Below, piece after piece: positions 19,779 through 27,708 of a DNA stretch of 64,000 nt. The position numbers and the translations under genes are program-made. The stretch is from Lepidurus packardi (Eukaryota; Arthropoda; Branchiopoda; Notostraca; Triopsidae), in NCBI GenBank assembly GCA_023053545.1, contig JAKZAN010000053.1:310001-374000 (forward strand), given 5' to 3'. The notes under the pieces were generated by a model. That model saw only the letters and a program-made list of their open reading frames with translations. It did not search any database and was not told the DNA's origin. The number at the start of each line of letters is the position of its first letter. The first letter of the stretch is position 1.

Positions 19779-19903
19779 TATAAATGCGCTATGAATTTAT
19801 ATCTATTATTAAGGAGGTGTTCGCCTCCGTTTTCAATATAAATCTATTTTGCAAAACATACAAATTTTCTTATAAAAAAACCTATCAAGTTTAAGCCTTG
19901 CGC

Positions 19904-20131
19904 TTATGCAAGCACCGGTCTGGCACAATCAAATTGCTTTGTGTCAATTTCGATGTTGATGTTGATGTGTTCTCGCCTCTTGTTACCTGTTACATGTAGG
20001 TATAAAGGAGACGTTCCGTTCTCGTTTTTGTAATTTCTTGGGGTGAACCTTGTTTTTAATGACACAAAGAAAGTGTTTGTGTCACGCAGTGTGTCAAAAA
20101 TAGCATCTGAGGGGTTAAAAGGCATAATCAT
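19904..20131 (-). pseudogene. Tyrosine-integrase remnant (arm-binding domain only)
   Basis: A 75-residue frame whose middle resembles the N-terminal arm-type DNA-binding domain of Bacteroidota site-specific integrases: LKTRFTPRNYKN, then GTSPLYLHVTGNKRRE, then IEIDTKQFD. The core-binding and catalytic domains (with the R...H-x-x-R...Y residues) are absent, and the remaining 125 nt to the next gene cannot hold them. It sits 87 nt beyond the 3' end of the tRNA-Arg gene, a classic integration site, so it is probably the trace of an integrative element that was lost. The family call rests on a short stretch. Confidence 0.6.
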
Positions 20132-20218
20132 TTGATTTTTTCGTTAAACGTAAAAGCGTACAGCACAAGGACTTACCTTTATGTGTACGCTTACAAATGA
20201 TTGGCAAAAAGCCTTTAG

Positions 20219-20248
20219 TGAAGGCAGAAGGATTCGAACCTTCGACCG

Positions 20249-20285
<37 letters not shown>

Positions 20286-20292
20286 TGCCTCC
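20219..20292 (-). tRNA. tRNA-Arg (anticodon TCT)
   Basis: Cloverleaf on the minus strand: acceptor GGAGGCA/TGCCTTC, D-arm AGCTCAGCTGGATAGAGC, anticodon arm CTGCC-TTCTAAG-..., T-arm with GGTTCGAATCC. The anticodon TCT reads AGA. CCA is not encoded. Last gene of a three-tRNA cluster. Confidence 0.95.
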
Positions 20293-20323
20293 ATTAACTA
20301 TCAAGATTAAACTCAATAATTAG

Positions 20324-20398
20324 TCGGGGTGGCAGGATTCGAACCTGCGACCTCCTGGTCCCAAACCAGGCGCGATGACCGGGCTACGCTACACCCCG
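20324..20398 (-). tRNA. tRNA-Pro (anticodon TGG)
   Basis: Minus-strand cloverleaf with acceptor CGGGGTG/CACCCCG, anticodon stem CCTGG/CCAGG enclosing TTTGGGA (anticodon TGG, reads CCA), and T-loop GTTCGAATC. CCA is not encoded. Confidence 0.95.
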
Positions 20399-20410
20399 AA
20401 AATGAACCGG

Positions 20411-20497
20411 CGGAGAGTAAGGGATTCGAACCCTTGGTACAGTTTCCCATACGCATGTTTAGCAAACATGTCCTTTCGGCCTCTCAGGCAACTCTCC
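20411..20497 (-). tRNA. tRNA-Ser (anticodon GCT)
   Basis: Minus-strand class II tRNA of 87 nt with the long variable arm of serine tRNAs. Acceptor GGAGAGT/ACTCTCC; the anticodon loop contains TTGCTAA, anticodon GCT (reads AGC/AGT). First gene of the Ser-Pro-Arg cluster. Confidence 0.95.
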
Positions 20498-20717
20498 AAG
20501 CATAAAAGGATTACCTTTTTAGCGGTTGCAAATGTAGCTTTCTATTGTGTTATTTACAACAATTTGAAGGCATTTTTTTGTGTTTTTTTTACGTAAACCT
20601 TAAAACAAGCTAACAATCAACTGACTAAAGTTTTTCGAAACATACTAAAATAAAATAAATTCATCATAAATTGCCTCGGTTTTATAACTTTTGACTTAAT
20701 TTACATTAAATTTCAAG

Positions 20718-21331
20718 ATGTACAAATTAGCATTTTTTCTGTTTTTATGGGCCCATTCCGTGTCAGGACAGCGGCAAATTAACGACACCACATTCGTGAA
20801 CATTAAAGATTATTCAGCACAATTTGTTCTGGACATGAAATATGCAACAAAGGATAATTTTTTAAAGGCTCCGGTATATGATTGTTCCGCCTGTTTTTTT
20901 GCGATACAAAACAGCCAAGGAATTGATAATTGCGAATAAACATTTTTTAAAAAAAGGCTACCGAATTAAGCTTTTTGATTGCTACAGACCGCTCGACATA
21001 CAGAAAAAGATGTGGGCAATTGTTCCGAACCCCAATTATGTAGCCAATCCAAGCAAGGGATCCATCCACAATAGAGGCGGGGCAGTAGACCTAACATTAG
21101 TAGATCGTAACGGAAATGAATTGGATATGGGTACGAGTTTTGATTTTTTTGGTCCCCGAAGCAGCACATGGCTATGCACAATTTGACCGAAAAGTTATTC
21201 AAAACCGAAAAATGCTTAGAGATATTATGGTAAAAAGCGGATTCGAAATTTTTCAATCGGAATGGTGGCATTACAATCTAATTGGCGCTACAAAATACCC
21301 AATCAGCAACTTTTCTTGGAATTGTGACTAA
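20718..21331 (+). pseudogene. D-alanyl-D-alanine dipeptidase (VanX/DdpX-type), frameshifted
   Basis: M15D zinc peptidase. A signal peptide (1-17, ending VSGQ) precedes the catalytic domain. YRPLDIQKKMW carries the conserved transition-state arginine, SIHNRGGAVDLTL gives the HxxxxxxD zinc pair, and EWWHYN gives the catalytic Glu and third zinc His. The reading frame changes twice: in a run of seven T near 20890, and in a run of four C near 21155. One base too many in each accounts for the breaks, and every conserved block remains. Both being homopolymers points to sequencing error. The stop overlaps the convergent stop of the next gene (CTAA, 21328-21331). Confidence 0.88.
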
Positions 21332-21891
21332 TTCAGAATACAATGCAAATAGTCAATAAAGAAATTGGATGGGTTACTGTTAGATCCATCCGAGGAAACA
21401 AGGGCTGATTTAGCCACAAATTCTGCAGTTTCTGTGCCATATCGTATTTTTATGATACTAATTGGTGAAGACATTAGCGACTCCACAGTTCCTTTAATAA
21501 ACATAAAATAGCCGTTCAGAATGCGGTTGTTTTTTTGGTCATCAGTCCGAACGGAAGCACCGCAACTTTCATCATCAGAAGCCATTAAGGTAATAATCTT
21601 ATTATTTTCTAGCTGTATATAAACCCTCGAATTTTTATTGAAACACAATGCTTTTATAAATTCTTGGCTCTTTGTAACTTGCTGTAAATTCAACACTGGG
21701 GCGCCATCAATCTGTGCCAATGAAAAGAATATTGAAGTTTGGGTTCCGCCAAAATCACGCTCATACATTAGGTAATCTCTTGTTGAACGGTAGGTTCCAA
21801 CCGAATCTTTCACATCTGCAACCCATTCGCATTGTTTTTGCCCAAATGAAAAAGAACTGACTAAGGTTAATATTATAATGAGATATTTCAT
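21328..21891 (-). CDS. Hypothetical exported protein, 187 aa
   Basis: Not recognised. Begins with a clear Sec signal peptide (MKYLIIILTLVSSFSFGQ), for which I prefer the ATG at 21891 over one 8 codons upstream. The mature protein is about 170 residues with five cysteines (C19 near the mature start) and a predicted beta-rich character. No motif suggests an enzyme. It is convergent with the dipeptidase gene and downstream of the methyltransferase gene by 42 nt. Confidence 0.75.
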   Translation of the reverse strand: MKYLIIILTLVSSFSFGQKQCEWVADVKDSVGTYRSTRDYLMYERDFGGTQTSIFFSLAQIDGAPVLNLQQVTKSQEFIKALCFNKNSRVYIQLENNKIITLMASDDESCGASVRTDDQKNNRILNGYFMFIKGTVESLMSSPISIIKIRYGTETAEFVAKSALVSSDGSNSNPSNFFIDYLHCILN

Positions 21892-21933
21892 GGGTCTATT
21901 TATATTTTTTTGCAAATTAAAACTATTTTGCGG

Positions 21934-23076
21934 TCATTCTTGTCGGTCGTAAAAAAAGAATAGATTTCGCCACCATCTTTTATTTTGAATTTTTTTCCGA
22001 ATTGTTTCAACTGAATCGGGGAAATTGCGCACGGTCACATTTGCTTTCTCGCCAGAAAGTAGCTTCATGGCTGTCTTGTTGTATTCCAATACCTGCACGA
22101 TTTCGAAGATCCTACCGGGAAAGGAGACCAGTTTATCGGAGGTGAATAAATGCGAATGCCTGTGTAACTTTCCAACTGAAAACGGACCATCTAAATAGTC
22201 GTAAGCGCCTGCTTTCATGATGGCGGCATTTGGCTCATATAAATAGCGCATTGGTAAAGAATACAGCGGATGAGCCTCAGTTCCCAAAATAAAAGAAAAA
22301 TGCTCCGTACTTTCAGTCTGAATATTAGCTGATACTACTCGAATATCGCCTTGATAATCCTTTTGAAGTATAAATAGCAACTCTTTCACCTCATTTCGCA
22401 ATGCTACGATGTGTATTTCTCTAACATTTCGGAGTTCTTGCAAAGCGGCAGAAATATCCAATATGGGCGCCGTTTTTATCAAAATATTGTTTGTATACGC
22501 GAAATAATTTTCAATATTTACTGGCACATTTGGCAAGCAATCTTTAAGCAGAAATACTTTACCAATAGACTCATTTCGTCGTGAAGGATCTACATAAATC
22601 CAATCAAATTGCTGGTTTAGCTCAACTAAAATTTCAGAACTATCTCCTGCATAACATTTAATATTGTCTGTATTTAGTACCTTAAAATTATGATTCACGA
22701 CATCTGACAAGGTATGCTGCAATTCACAATGGATAACTTTAGAAACTTGTTTCGCAAAATAATAATCATCTACACCAAAACCTCCAGACAAATCAATAAG
22801 CGAGTTGCCTGAAACCAGTTTTGATTTATAGTCAGCTGCGACTTCTGATGAAGTTTGTTCCACAGATATTTTTGATGGATATATAATTTGGCTTGCCGCA
22901 AACCACGTTGGCAATTTTTTTTCAGCTTTTGCTTTAGCAGCGATCTGAGATAATAATTCTGGATAAGAAATTTCTGGAAATGGATTTTTCTTTAATGCCA
23001 GACCAGTCAATGATGCGCCAATGTGCTGGTTTATGAATTCTTGAATGTCGGACCGTAAAATGTCTTTGTTAATCAT
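21934..23076 (-). CDS. THUMP-like class I SAM-dependent methyltransferase
   Basis: Rossmann-fold methyltransferase of a Bacteroidota family with a C-terminal THUMP-like domain (the PG_1098 type), likely acting on RNA. The SAM-binding loop LIDLSGGFGVDDYYFA lies near residues 93-108, the acidic strand-2 end in HCELQ, the NSD/DP-like motif DWIYVDPSRRN near 160. The C-terminal ~150 residues match the THUMP-like part, including the KANVTVRNFP segment. The substrate is not known. Length 380 aa is usual. It stands downstream of a terminator, with its own transcription presumed. Confidence 0.83.
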   Translation of the reverse strand: MINKDILRSDIQEFINQHIGASLTGLALKKNPFPEISYPELLSQIAAKAKAEKKLPTWFAASQIIYPSKISVEQTSSEVAADYKSKLVSGNSLIDLSGGFGVDDYYFAKQVSKVIHCELQHTLSDVVNHNFKVLNTDNIKCYAGDSSEILVELNQQFDWIYVDPSRRNESIGKVFLLKDCLPNVPVNIENYFAYTNNILIKTAPILDISAALQELRNVREIHIVALRNEVKELLFILQKDYQGDIRVVSANIQTESTEHFSFILGTEAHPLYSLPMRYLYEPNAAIMKAGAYDYLDGPFSVGKLHRHSHLFTSDKLVSFPGRIFEIVQVLEYNKTAMKLLSGEKANVTVRNFPDSVETIRKKIQNKRWWRNLFFFYDRQE

Positions 23077-23088
23077 TTGTATAAAAAT

Positions 23089-23116
23089 AAAACCCGCTAC
23101 AAAAGTAACGGGTTTT
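23089..23116 (-). terminator. Intrinsic terminator downstream of the first M43 protease
   Basis: Stem AAAACCCG / CGGGTTTT around CTACAAAAGTAA, giving a T-tail in the minus direction. It separates the metalloprotease gene from the methyltransferase gene. Confidence 0.75.
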
Positions 23117-23135
23117 ATACTTTTAGAAAGCGATT

Positions 23136-24095
23136 TTACCTTGCAAATGTATTTCTGGCGCCGCCGGTTGCAAAAACAGATAGCATTCTGCTTTTTTGAC
23201 CTACAGTGAACATGTTCATAGCTCGGTCATCTGTATAATCCATGAAGTTCATGGTCATCTCGATTGGCGTGTTGGCGCATGTGCTATAATGTGGGTAAAG
23301 AGGTGCTCCATAATTTGCAGCGTTGTGGGAAGGCGTGTCTGCTACTAAATCATCACCGCAATCTTGATCGCCCCAAATATGCTTTAGATTGAGCCAATGT
23401 CCCACTTCATGCGTCATTGTGCGGCCTAAATTGTAAGGATAACTAGACTGTCCTGTTTTGCCAAAATATCTTGAATCGACTGCAATGCCGTCCGTTGCCA
23501 TTGGTCCGCCAGGAAATTGCGCATAGCCTAAAATGCCTTGACCAATTGTGCATACCCAAATATTCATTTTCGTGCTCTGCGATTCAGGGTCGATGCCACC
23601 CATTGCTAGTTTTTTCATATCGTTATTTGTGCCCCATGAAGTTTTCGAAGTTTGTTTTCGATTCACATGATCTAGTTCAAAACGAATACCAATATTGGCA
23701 CGTACACTTGAAAACGGTATTGAAATTGGCGATGTCTTAAGGTGATCAGAATTAAAATCTCGATTAAGTATGTCGATTTGCGATTCAATTTGGGCTAATG
23801 AAATGTTTTCTTCCGCAGTACGGTATAGGACGTTTACAATAACTGGAATTACAATTTGGTTGCTTTCCATCCTTCCTGATGTGATTCGAGCTTCCGTAAA
23901 AGTTTCGATACGCGCCATTTTTTGTTGTAAATCAGGATGTTCTTGGAGCATTCTGCTATGGACTTCTTCTGTTGCGCATATTCTGTGGGGTAAAAGTTTG
24001 TTGTCATTAGTACGTGCTTGGAAATCTTCGGAATCGTCTTGCTGACAAGCAAAACATAAAAACATTGCACAAAACGTAACTATCAGTTTCTTCAT
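23136..24095 (-). CDS. M43 (cytophagalysin/pappalysin) zinc metalloprotease, lipoprotein-like
   Basis: Extracytoplasmic zinc endopeptidase. The metzincin motif HEVGHWLNLKH is at 229-239, followed by the Met-turn MNFMDYTDD near 290, as in pappalysin-type M43 enzymes. The N-terminal signal ends in CFACQQDD and suggests a lipoprotein (Cys17). I use the ATG at 24095 because it begins the signal; an in-frame ATG eight codons upstream is less likely. It is ~60% identical by eye to the next gene upstream, so the two are a tandem duplication. No C-terminal T9SS domain is present. Confidence 0.9.
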   Translation of the reverse strand: MKKLIVTFCAMFLCFACQQDDSEDFQARTNDNKLLPHRICATEEVHSRMLQEHPDLQQKMARIETFTEARITSGRMESNQIVIPVIVNVLYRTAEENISLAQIESQIDILNRDFNSDHLKTSPISIPFSSVRANIGIRFELDHVNRKQTSKTSWGTNNDMKKLAMGGIDPESQSTKMNIWVCTIGQGILGYAQFPGGPMATDGIAVDSRYFGKTGQSSYPYNLGRTMTHEVGHWLNLKHIWGDQDCGDDLVADTPSHNAANYGAPLYPHYSTCANTPIEMTMNFMDYTDDRAMNMFTVGQKSRMLSVFATGGARNTFAR

Positions 24096-24193
24096 GTCGT
24101 TGAATTTGTGGTATAACAATCAACACTGCATAAATATTGCCAAAATCAACTGAATTGTAACACTTTAACAGTCTGCTGCGCAGTATAATAAAA

Positions 24194-24224
24194 AAATGTC
24201 TATTCAAAAATTGAATAGACATTT
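24194..24224 (-). terminator. Intrinsic terminator of the second M43 protease
   Basis: Perfect 14-bp stem AAATGTCTATTCAA / TTGAATAGACATTT with loop AAA, ending in a run of A on the plus strand (T-tail on the minus strand). Confidence 0.85.
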
Positions 24225-24247
24225 CATTAGTTGGGTTTGGAAAAGTT

Positions 24248-25201
24248 TTATGGTTGCGCAAATGAAAATCGCGGACCCCCAGATAAAAATATGGCATCAA
24301 TTCTAGCTTTTTGTCCAGCCGAAAACATATACATTGCGCGATCATCTGTATAATCCATGTAGTTCATGGTCATTTCAATCGGTTGTCCTGCACAAGTGCT
24401 ATAATGTGGATAGGCAGGTGCGCCATAATTTGCTGCGTTATGAGCAGGCGTGTCTGATACAAAATCATTTCCACAAGTTGCATCTCCCCAAATGTGTCTA
24501 AGATTGAGCCAGTGTCCAACTTCGTGTGTTGCCGTTCTTCCTAAATTATACGGATAACTTGCTTGTGAAGATAGTCCGAAATATTTCGAATCGATCACCA
24601 CGCCATCGGTTGCAAGGGAACCACCTGGAAATTGAGCATAACCCAAAATACCTTGTCCAATTGTGCAGGCCCAAATATTCAGTTTTGTACTTGGACTTGT
24701 GGGGTTGATTCCGCCTCGTGCTGCTTTTTTCATCGCATCGGATGTTCCCCAAGATGGTTTTGAACTTGCTTTTCTGACAACTTGGTCTAGAACAAAAGTT
24801 ATGCCCACATTGGCTTTTACACCTGCAAAAGCACTGGGAACTGAACCGTACTCTGAGTTTGTTGCATTAAAATCTTTATTGAGTACGTCGATTTGCGATT
24901 GAATTTGTGCCAACGACAGATTTTCTTCAGCAGTTTTATAAAGCACGTTTACCACAACAGGAATTTCGATTTTGCCATTAACCATTCTGTTGGCCAATAA
25001 CGCGTTCTCCGTAAACTCCTCAATACGGTTCATCCGCAGGGCTAGGGTAGGATCTTCTTGAAGTTGTCTTTCGAATACTTCATTAGTGGCACAAAGCCGT
25101 TCATTAGATTTTTCGAGAGCAGATTTCTCGATCGAATTGTCGTCTTTTTGACAGGAAAAAAAAGATAGTAAAACGACTGCGGAAAGAAGTAATTTTTTCA
25201 T
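24248..25201 (-). CDS. M43 zinc metalloprotease, tandem paralogue
   Basis: Same architecture as its neighbour at 23136-24095. A lipoprotein signal MKKLLLSAVVLLSFFSC (Cys17) precedes a pro-like region, then a catalytic domain with HEVGHWLNLRH at 226-236 and the Met-turn MNYMDYTDD. I use the ATG at 25201; an upstream ATG 11 codons earlier would spoil the signal peptide. The most conserved stretch shared with the paralogue is GQGILGYAQFPGG. Each copy has its own terminator, so they are separately transcribed. Likely surface or periplasmic protein degradation. Confidence 0.9.
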   Translation of the reverse strand: MKKLLLSAVVLLSFFSCQKDDNSIEKSALEKSNERLCATNEVFERQLQEDPTLALRMNRIEEFTENALLANRMVNGKIEIPVVVNVLYKTAEENLSLAQIQSQIDVLNKDFNATNSEYGSVPSAFAGVKANVGITFVLDQVVRKASSKPSWGTSDAMKKAARGGINPTSPSTKLNIWACTIGQGILGYAQFPGGSLATDGVVIDSKYFGLSSQASYPYNLGRTATHEVGHWLNLRHIWGDATCGNDFVSDTPAHNAANYGAPAYPHYSTCAGQPIEMTMNYMDYTDDRAMYMFSAGQKARIDAIFLSGGPRFSFAQP

Positions 25202-25298
25202 AAATAAATAGTTAAGTTGATTTAATACATCCAATTTATCACTGTTTCTGGTAGCATTTTCAACTTTAACAACGCGTTAATACACGCTTTACTATTAT

Positions 25299-25943
25299 TT
25301 AATTGTTAAATATGTAAAAAAGTATATTCGCGCCCATTTTTAACGCCTTTTCTCGTACATCGGCTGGGTCATTGTGAACTTCAGGATCTTCCCAACCGTC
25401 GCTTAAGTCGGTTTCGAAAGTATACATCAAAACCAATCTTCCTTCTAAAAATATACCAAACGCTTGCGGACGCCCACCGTCGTGTTCATGAATCTTCGGA
25501 ATGCCGTTGGAAAATAAATTCGGCTTTTGAAAAATGACATGGTTGGCCGGAATTTCTACTAGCGAATTATTTGGGAATAGGCGTTTAATTTCACGTCGGA
25601 CATATTCGTCCATTCCGTAATTATCGTCAATATGCAGGAAACCTCCTGAAGTTAAATAATTTCGTAAATTGATAATCTCAGCGTCACTAAATACGACATT
25701 CCCATGACCTGTCATGTGCACAAAGGGATATGAAAGCAAATCCGGATTTGAGGGCGCAACCGTGGCGGGTTTGGCTTTAATTACCGTATTAATCGTGCGA
25801 TTTGCATATCTAATCAAATTGGGTAATGCAGTAGGATTGGCATACCAATCCCCGCCGCCGTTGTATTTTAGCAAGGCAATTTCTTGTCCTTTTACGCCCG
25901 AAAAACTTGTAATAAGAAGCAGTATCAATACTAAATGTCGCAT
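25299..25943 (-). CDS. DUF4159-domain exported protein
   Basis: DUF4159 proteins have a glutamine-amidotransferase-like fold of unknown role and are common in Bacteroidota. A signal peptide (to ~VKGQ, residue 20) is followed by KYNGGGDWYANPTALPNL, then FVHMTGHGNVVFS, GGFLHIDDNYGMDEYVR and the C-terminal GANILFYIFNN. It begins 8 nt after rsmE, so it is the third gene of the tsaD-rsmE operon. Length 214 aa matches the family. Confidence 0.85.
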   Translation of the reverse strand: MRHLVLILLLITSFSGVKGQEIALLKYNGGGDWYANPTALPNLIRYANRTINTVIKAKPATVAPSNPDLLSYPFVHMTGHGNVVFSDAEIINLRNYLTSGGFLHIDDNYGMDEYVRREIKRLFPNNSLVEIPANHVIFQKPNLFSNGIPKIHEHDGGRPQAFGIFLEGRLVLMYTFETDLSDGWEDPEVHNDPADVREKALKMGANILFYIFNN

Positions 25944-25951
25944 GTGTCGAG

Positions 25952-26657
25952 CTATTCGTTAATAAAAGCAATGCTGTGACAAGCCACAATTGCCGCTGTT
26001 TCAGTTCTGAGTCGGGTCTTACCTAATGTTACAGGCTGAAAGTTATTAGCAATCGCGCTCTCTATTTCTTTCGGCGTAAAGTCGCCTTCAGGTCCAATCA
26101 GGACACAAACAGACTGATTTGGTTTTGCGACTTCTTTCAATGATTTTTTGCTGGTTTCTTCACAGTGTGCAATAAGTTTCAAATCAGCGTTTGTAGCTTT
26201 AATAAACTGCGCGTAAGGAACAGCCTCGTTGAGAATTGGCATATAGGTATGCAAAGATTGCTTCATTGCAGATTGTATAATTTTTTTCCATTCGATCTGT
26301 TTTTAAAACTTTTCGTTCAGACCTATCGCAAATAATAGGCGTGATTTCGGTGATGCCAATTTCAGTTGCCTTTTCCAAAAACCATTCAAAACGGTCATTC
26401 AACTTGGTTGGTGAGATGCCAATGTGCAGTTTAGAGTTTGGTTTCGCAGATTCATAAACTGCGTTTATTTTAACGATACATTTATTGTCTGATGCAAGTG
26501 TGATTTCTGCATGAAATAGAACTCCCATACCATTGGTAACGTGTAGAATATCACCTTCTCTTTTACGCATTACTTTAATGATATGTTTGCTTTCTTCGCG
26601 GTCGAACGTAAATAATTCAGTTGTTTTCGTTAAGTCAGGATTATAAAATAATTGCAT
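25952..26657 (-). pseudogene. rsmE: 16S rRNA m3U1498 methyltransferase RsmE, frameshifted
   Basis: SPOUT-class enzyme that methylates U1498 of 16S rRNA. The N-terminal PUA-like domain and the TEIGITEITPIICDRSERK segment read from 26657 to about 26285. A run of seven A there is one longer than the family pattern needs, and the rest reads in the other frame: MKQSLHTYMP, the knot motif LIGPEGDFTPKEI and LGKTRLRTETA. All conserved parts are present, so a homopolymer error is the simplest explanation. It starts 2 nt after the tsaD stop. Confidence 0.92.
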
Positions 26658-26659
26658 AA

Positions 26660-27682
26660 TTATAGTGATATTCTGGCTTTTGAAACGACCGATGAATCTT
26701 CAAAAGTGCCACTTAAAAATTTATAATAACTCGTAATGCCAATCATCGCAGCATTATCAGTAGTATACTCGAATTTAGGAACAAACGTCTTCCATCCATA
26801 TTGTGTTTGTGCATCGAACATTGCCTTGCGAATGCCTGAATTAGCTGAAACACCACCACCAATTGCAATTTTATTAATGCCTGTTTCTGCAACTGCCATT
26901 TTTAGCTTTTCCATCAAAATTTCAATGATAATATCTTGCACAGATGCACAAATATCGTTCATATTATTTGCTATAAAATGTGGGTCCACAGCCATTTGTT
27001 TTTGAACAAAATACAAGATTTGCGTTTTTAGTCCGCTAAAACTAAAATCCAAGCCGCTTATTTTTGGTCTGCTGAATCTGAATGCTTTTGGATTACCCAA
27101 TTGTGCATTGCGATCCACTAAAGGCCCACCGGGATAGGGTAGTCCAAGAATCTTTGCTGTTTTGTCGAAAGCTTCGCCAACTGCATCATCCGTTGTTTCT
27201 CCAATTACTTGCATATCGAAATAGCTGTCAACTTTCACAATTTGTGTGTGTCCGCCACTAATTGTTAATGCCAAAAACGGAAACTCAGGCTTTTCAAAAC
27301 CCTCTTCGGCAATAAAATGCGCCAGAATGTGCCCTTGCATATGGTTCACAGCGATGAGTGGAATGTTAAGTGACAAAGCCAGCGATTTTGCAAATGAACT
27401 ACCAACTAGCAGCGAGCCCATGAGTCCGGGGCCTTGTGTGAAGCCAATTGCAGTGAGCTGATCTTTTGTAATTCCAGCACGTTTCAGCGCCAAATCGACA
27501 ACGGGAACAATATTCTTTTGATGCGCGCGAGAAGCCAATTCTGGAACAACGCCACCATATTCTTCATGAATACTCTGGTTGGCCACAACATTTGAAAGAA
27601 CTTTGTCGTTTTCTAATACAGCGGCAGCAGTGTCGTCGCAAGAACTTTCCAAAGCGAGAATAAAAACCGGTTTATCAGGCAT
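26660..27682 (-). CDS. tsaD: tRNA N6-adenosine threonylcarbamoyltransferase
   Basis: Catalytic Kae1/TsaD subunit that makes t6A37 in ANN-decoding tRNAs. The metal-binding pair is in VNHMQGHILAH (H113, H117 region). Other family motifs are ALESSCDDTAAAV at the start, GGVVPELASRAH, the ATP-binding GGGVSANSGIR near 270 and TDNAAMIG near the C-terminus. Length of 340 aa is normal. A strong -33/-7 promoter lies in the short gap to tamB; rsmE and the DUF4159 gene follow in the same operon. Confidence 0.97.
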   Translation of the reverse strand: MPDKPVFILALESSCDDTAAAVLENDKVLSNVVANQSIHEEYGGVVPELASRAHQKNIVPVVDLALKRAGITKDQLTAIGFTQGPGLMGSLLVGSSFAKSLALSLNIPLIAVNHMQGHILAHFIAEEGFEKPEFPFLALTISGGHTQIVKVDSYFDMQVIGETTDDAVGEAFDKTAKILGLPYPGGPLVDRNAQLGNPKAFRFSRPKISGLDFSFSGLKTQILYFVQKQMAVDPHFIANNMNDICASVQDIIIEILMEKLKMAVAETGINKIAIGGGVSANSGIRKAMFDAQTQYGWKTFVPKFEYTTDNAAMIGITSYYKFLSGTFEDSSVVSKARISL

Positions 27683-27708
27683 AATACCTTGGAATTTTTG
27701 GATTATAT

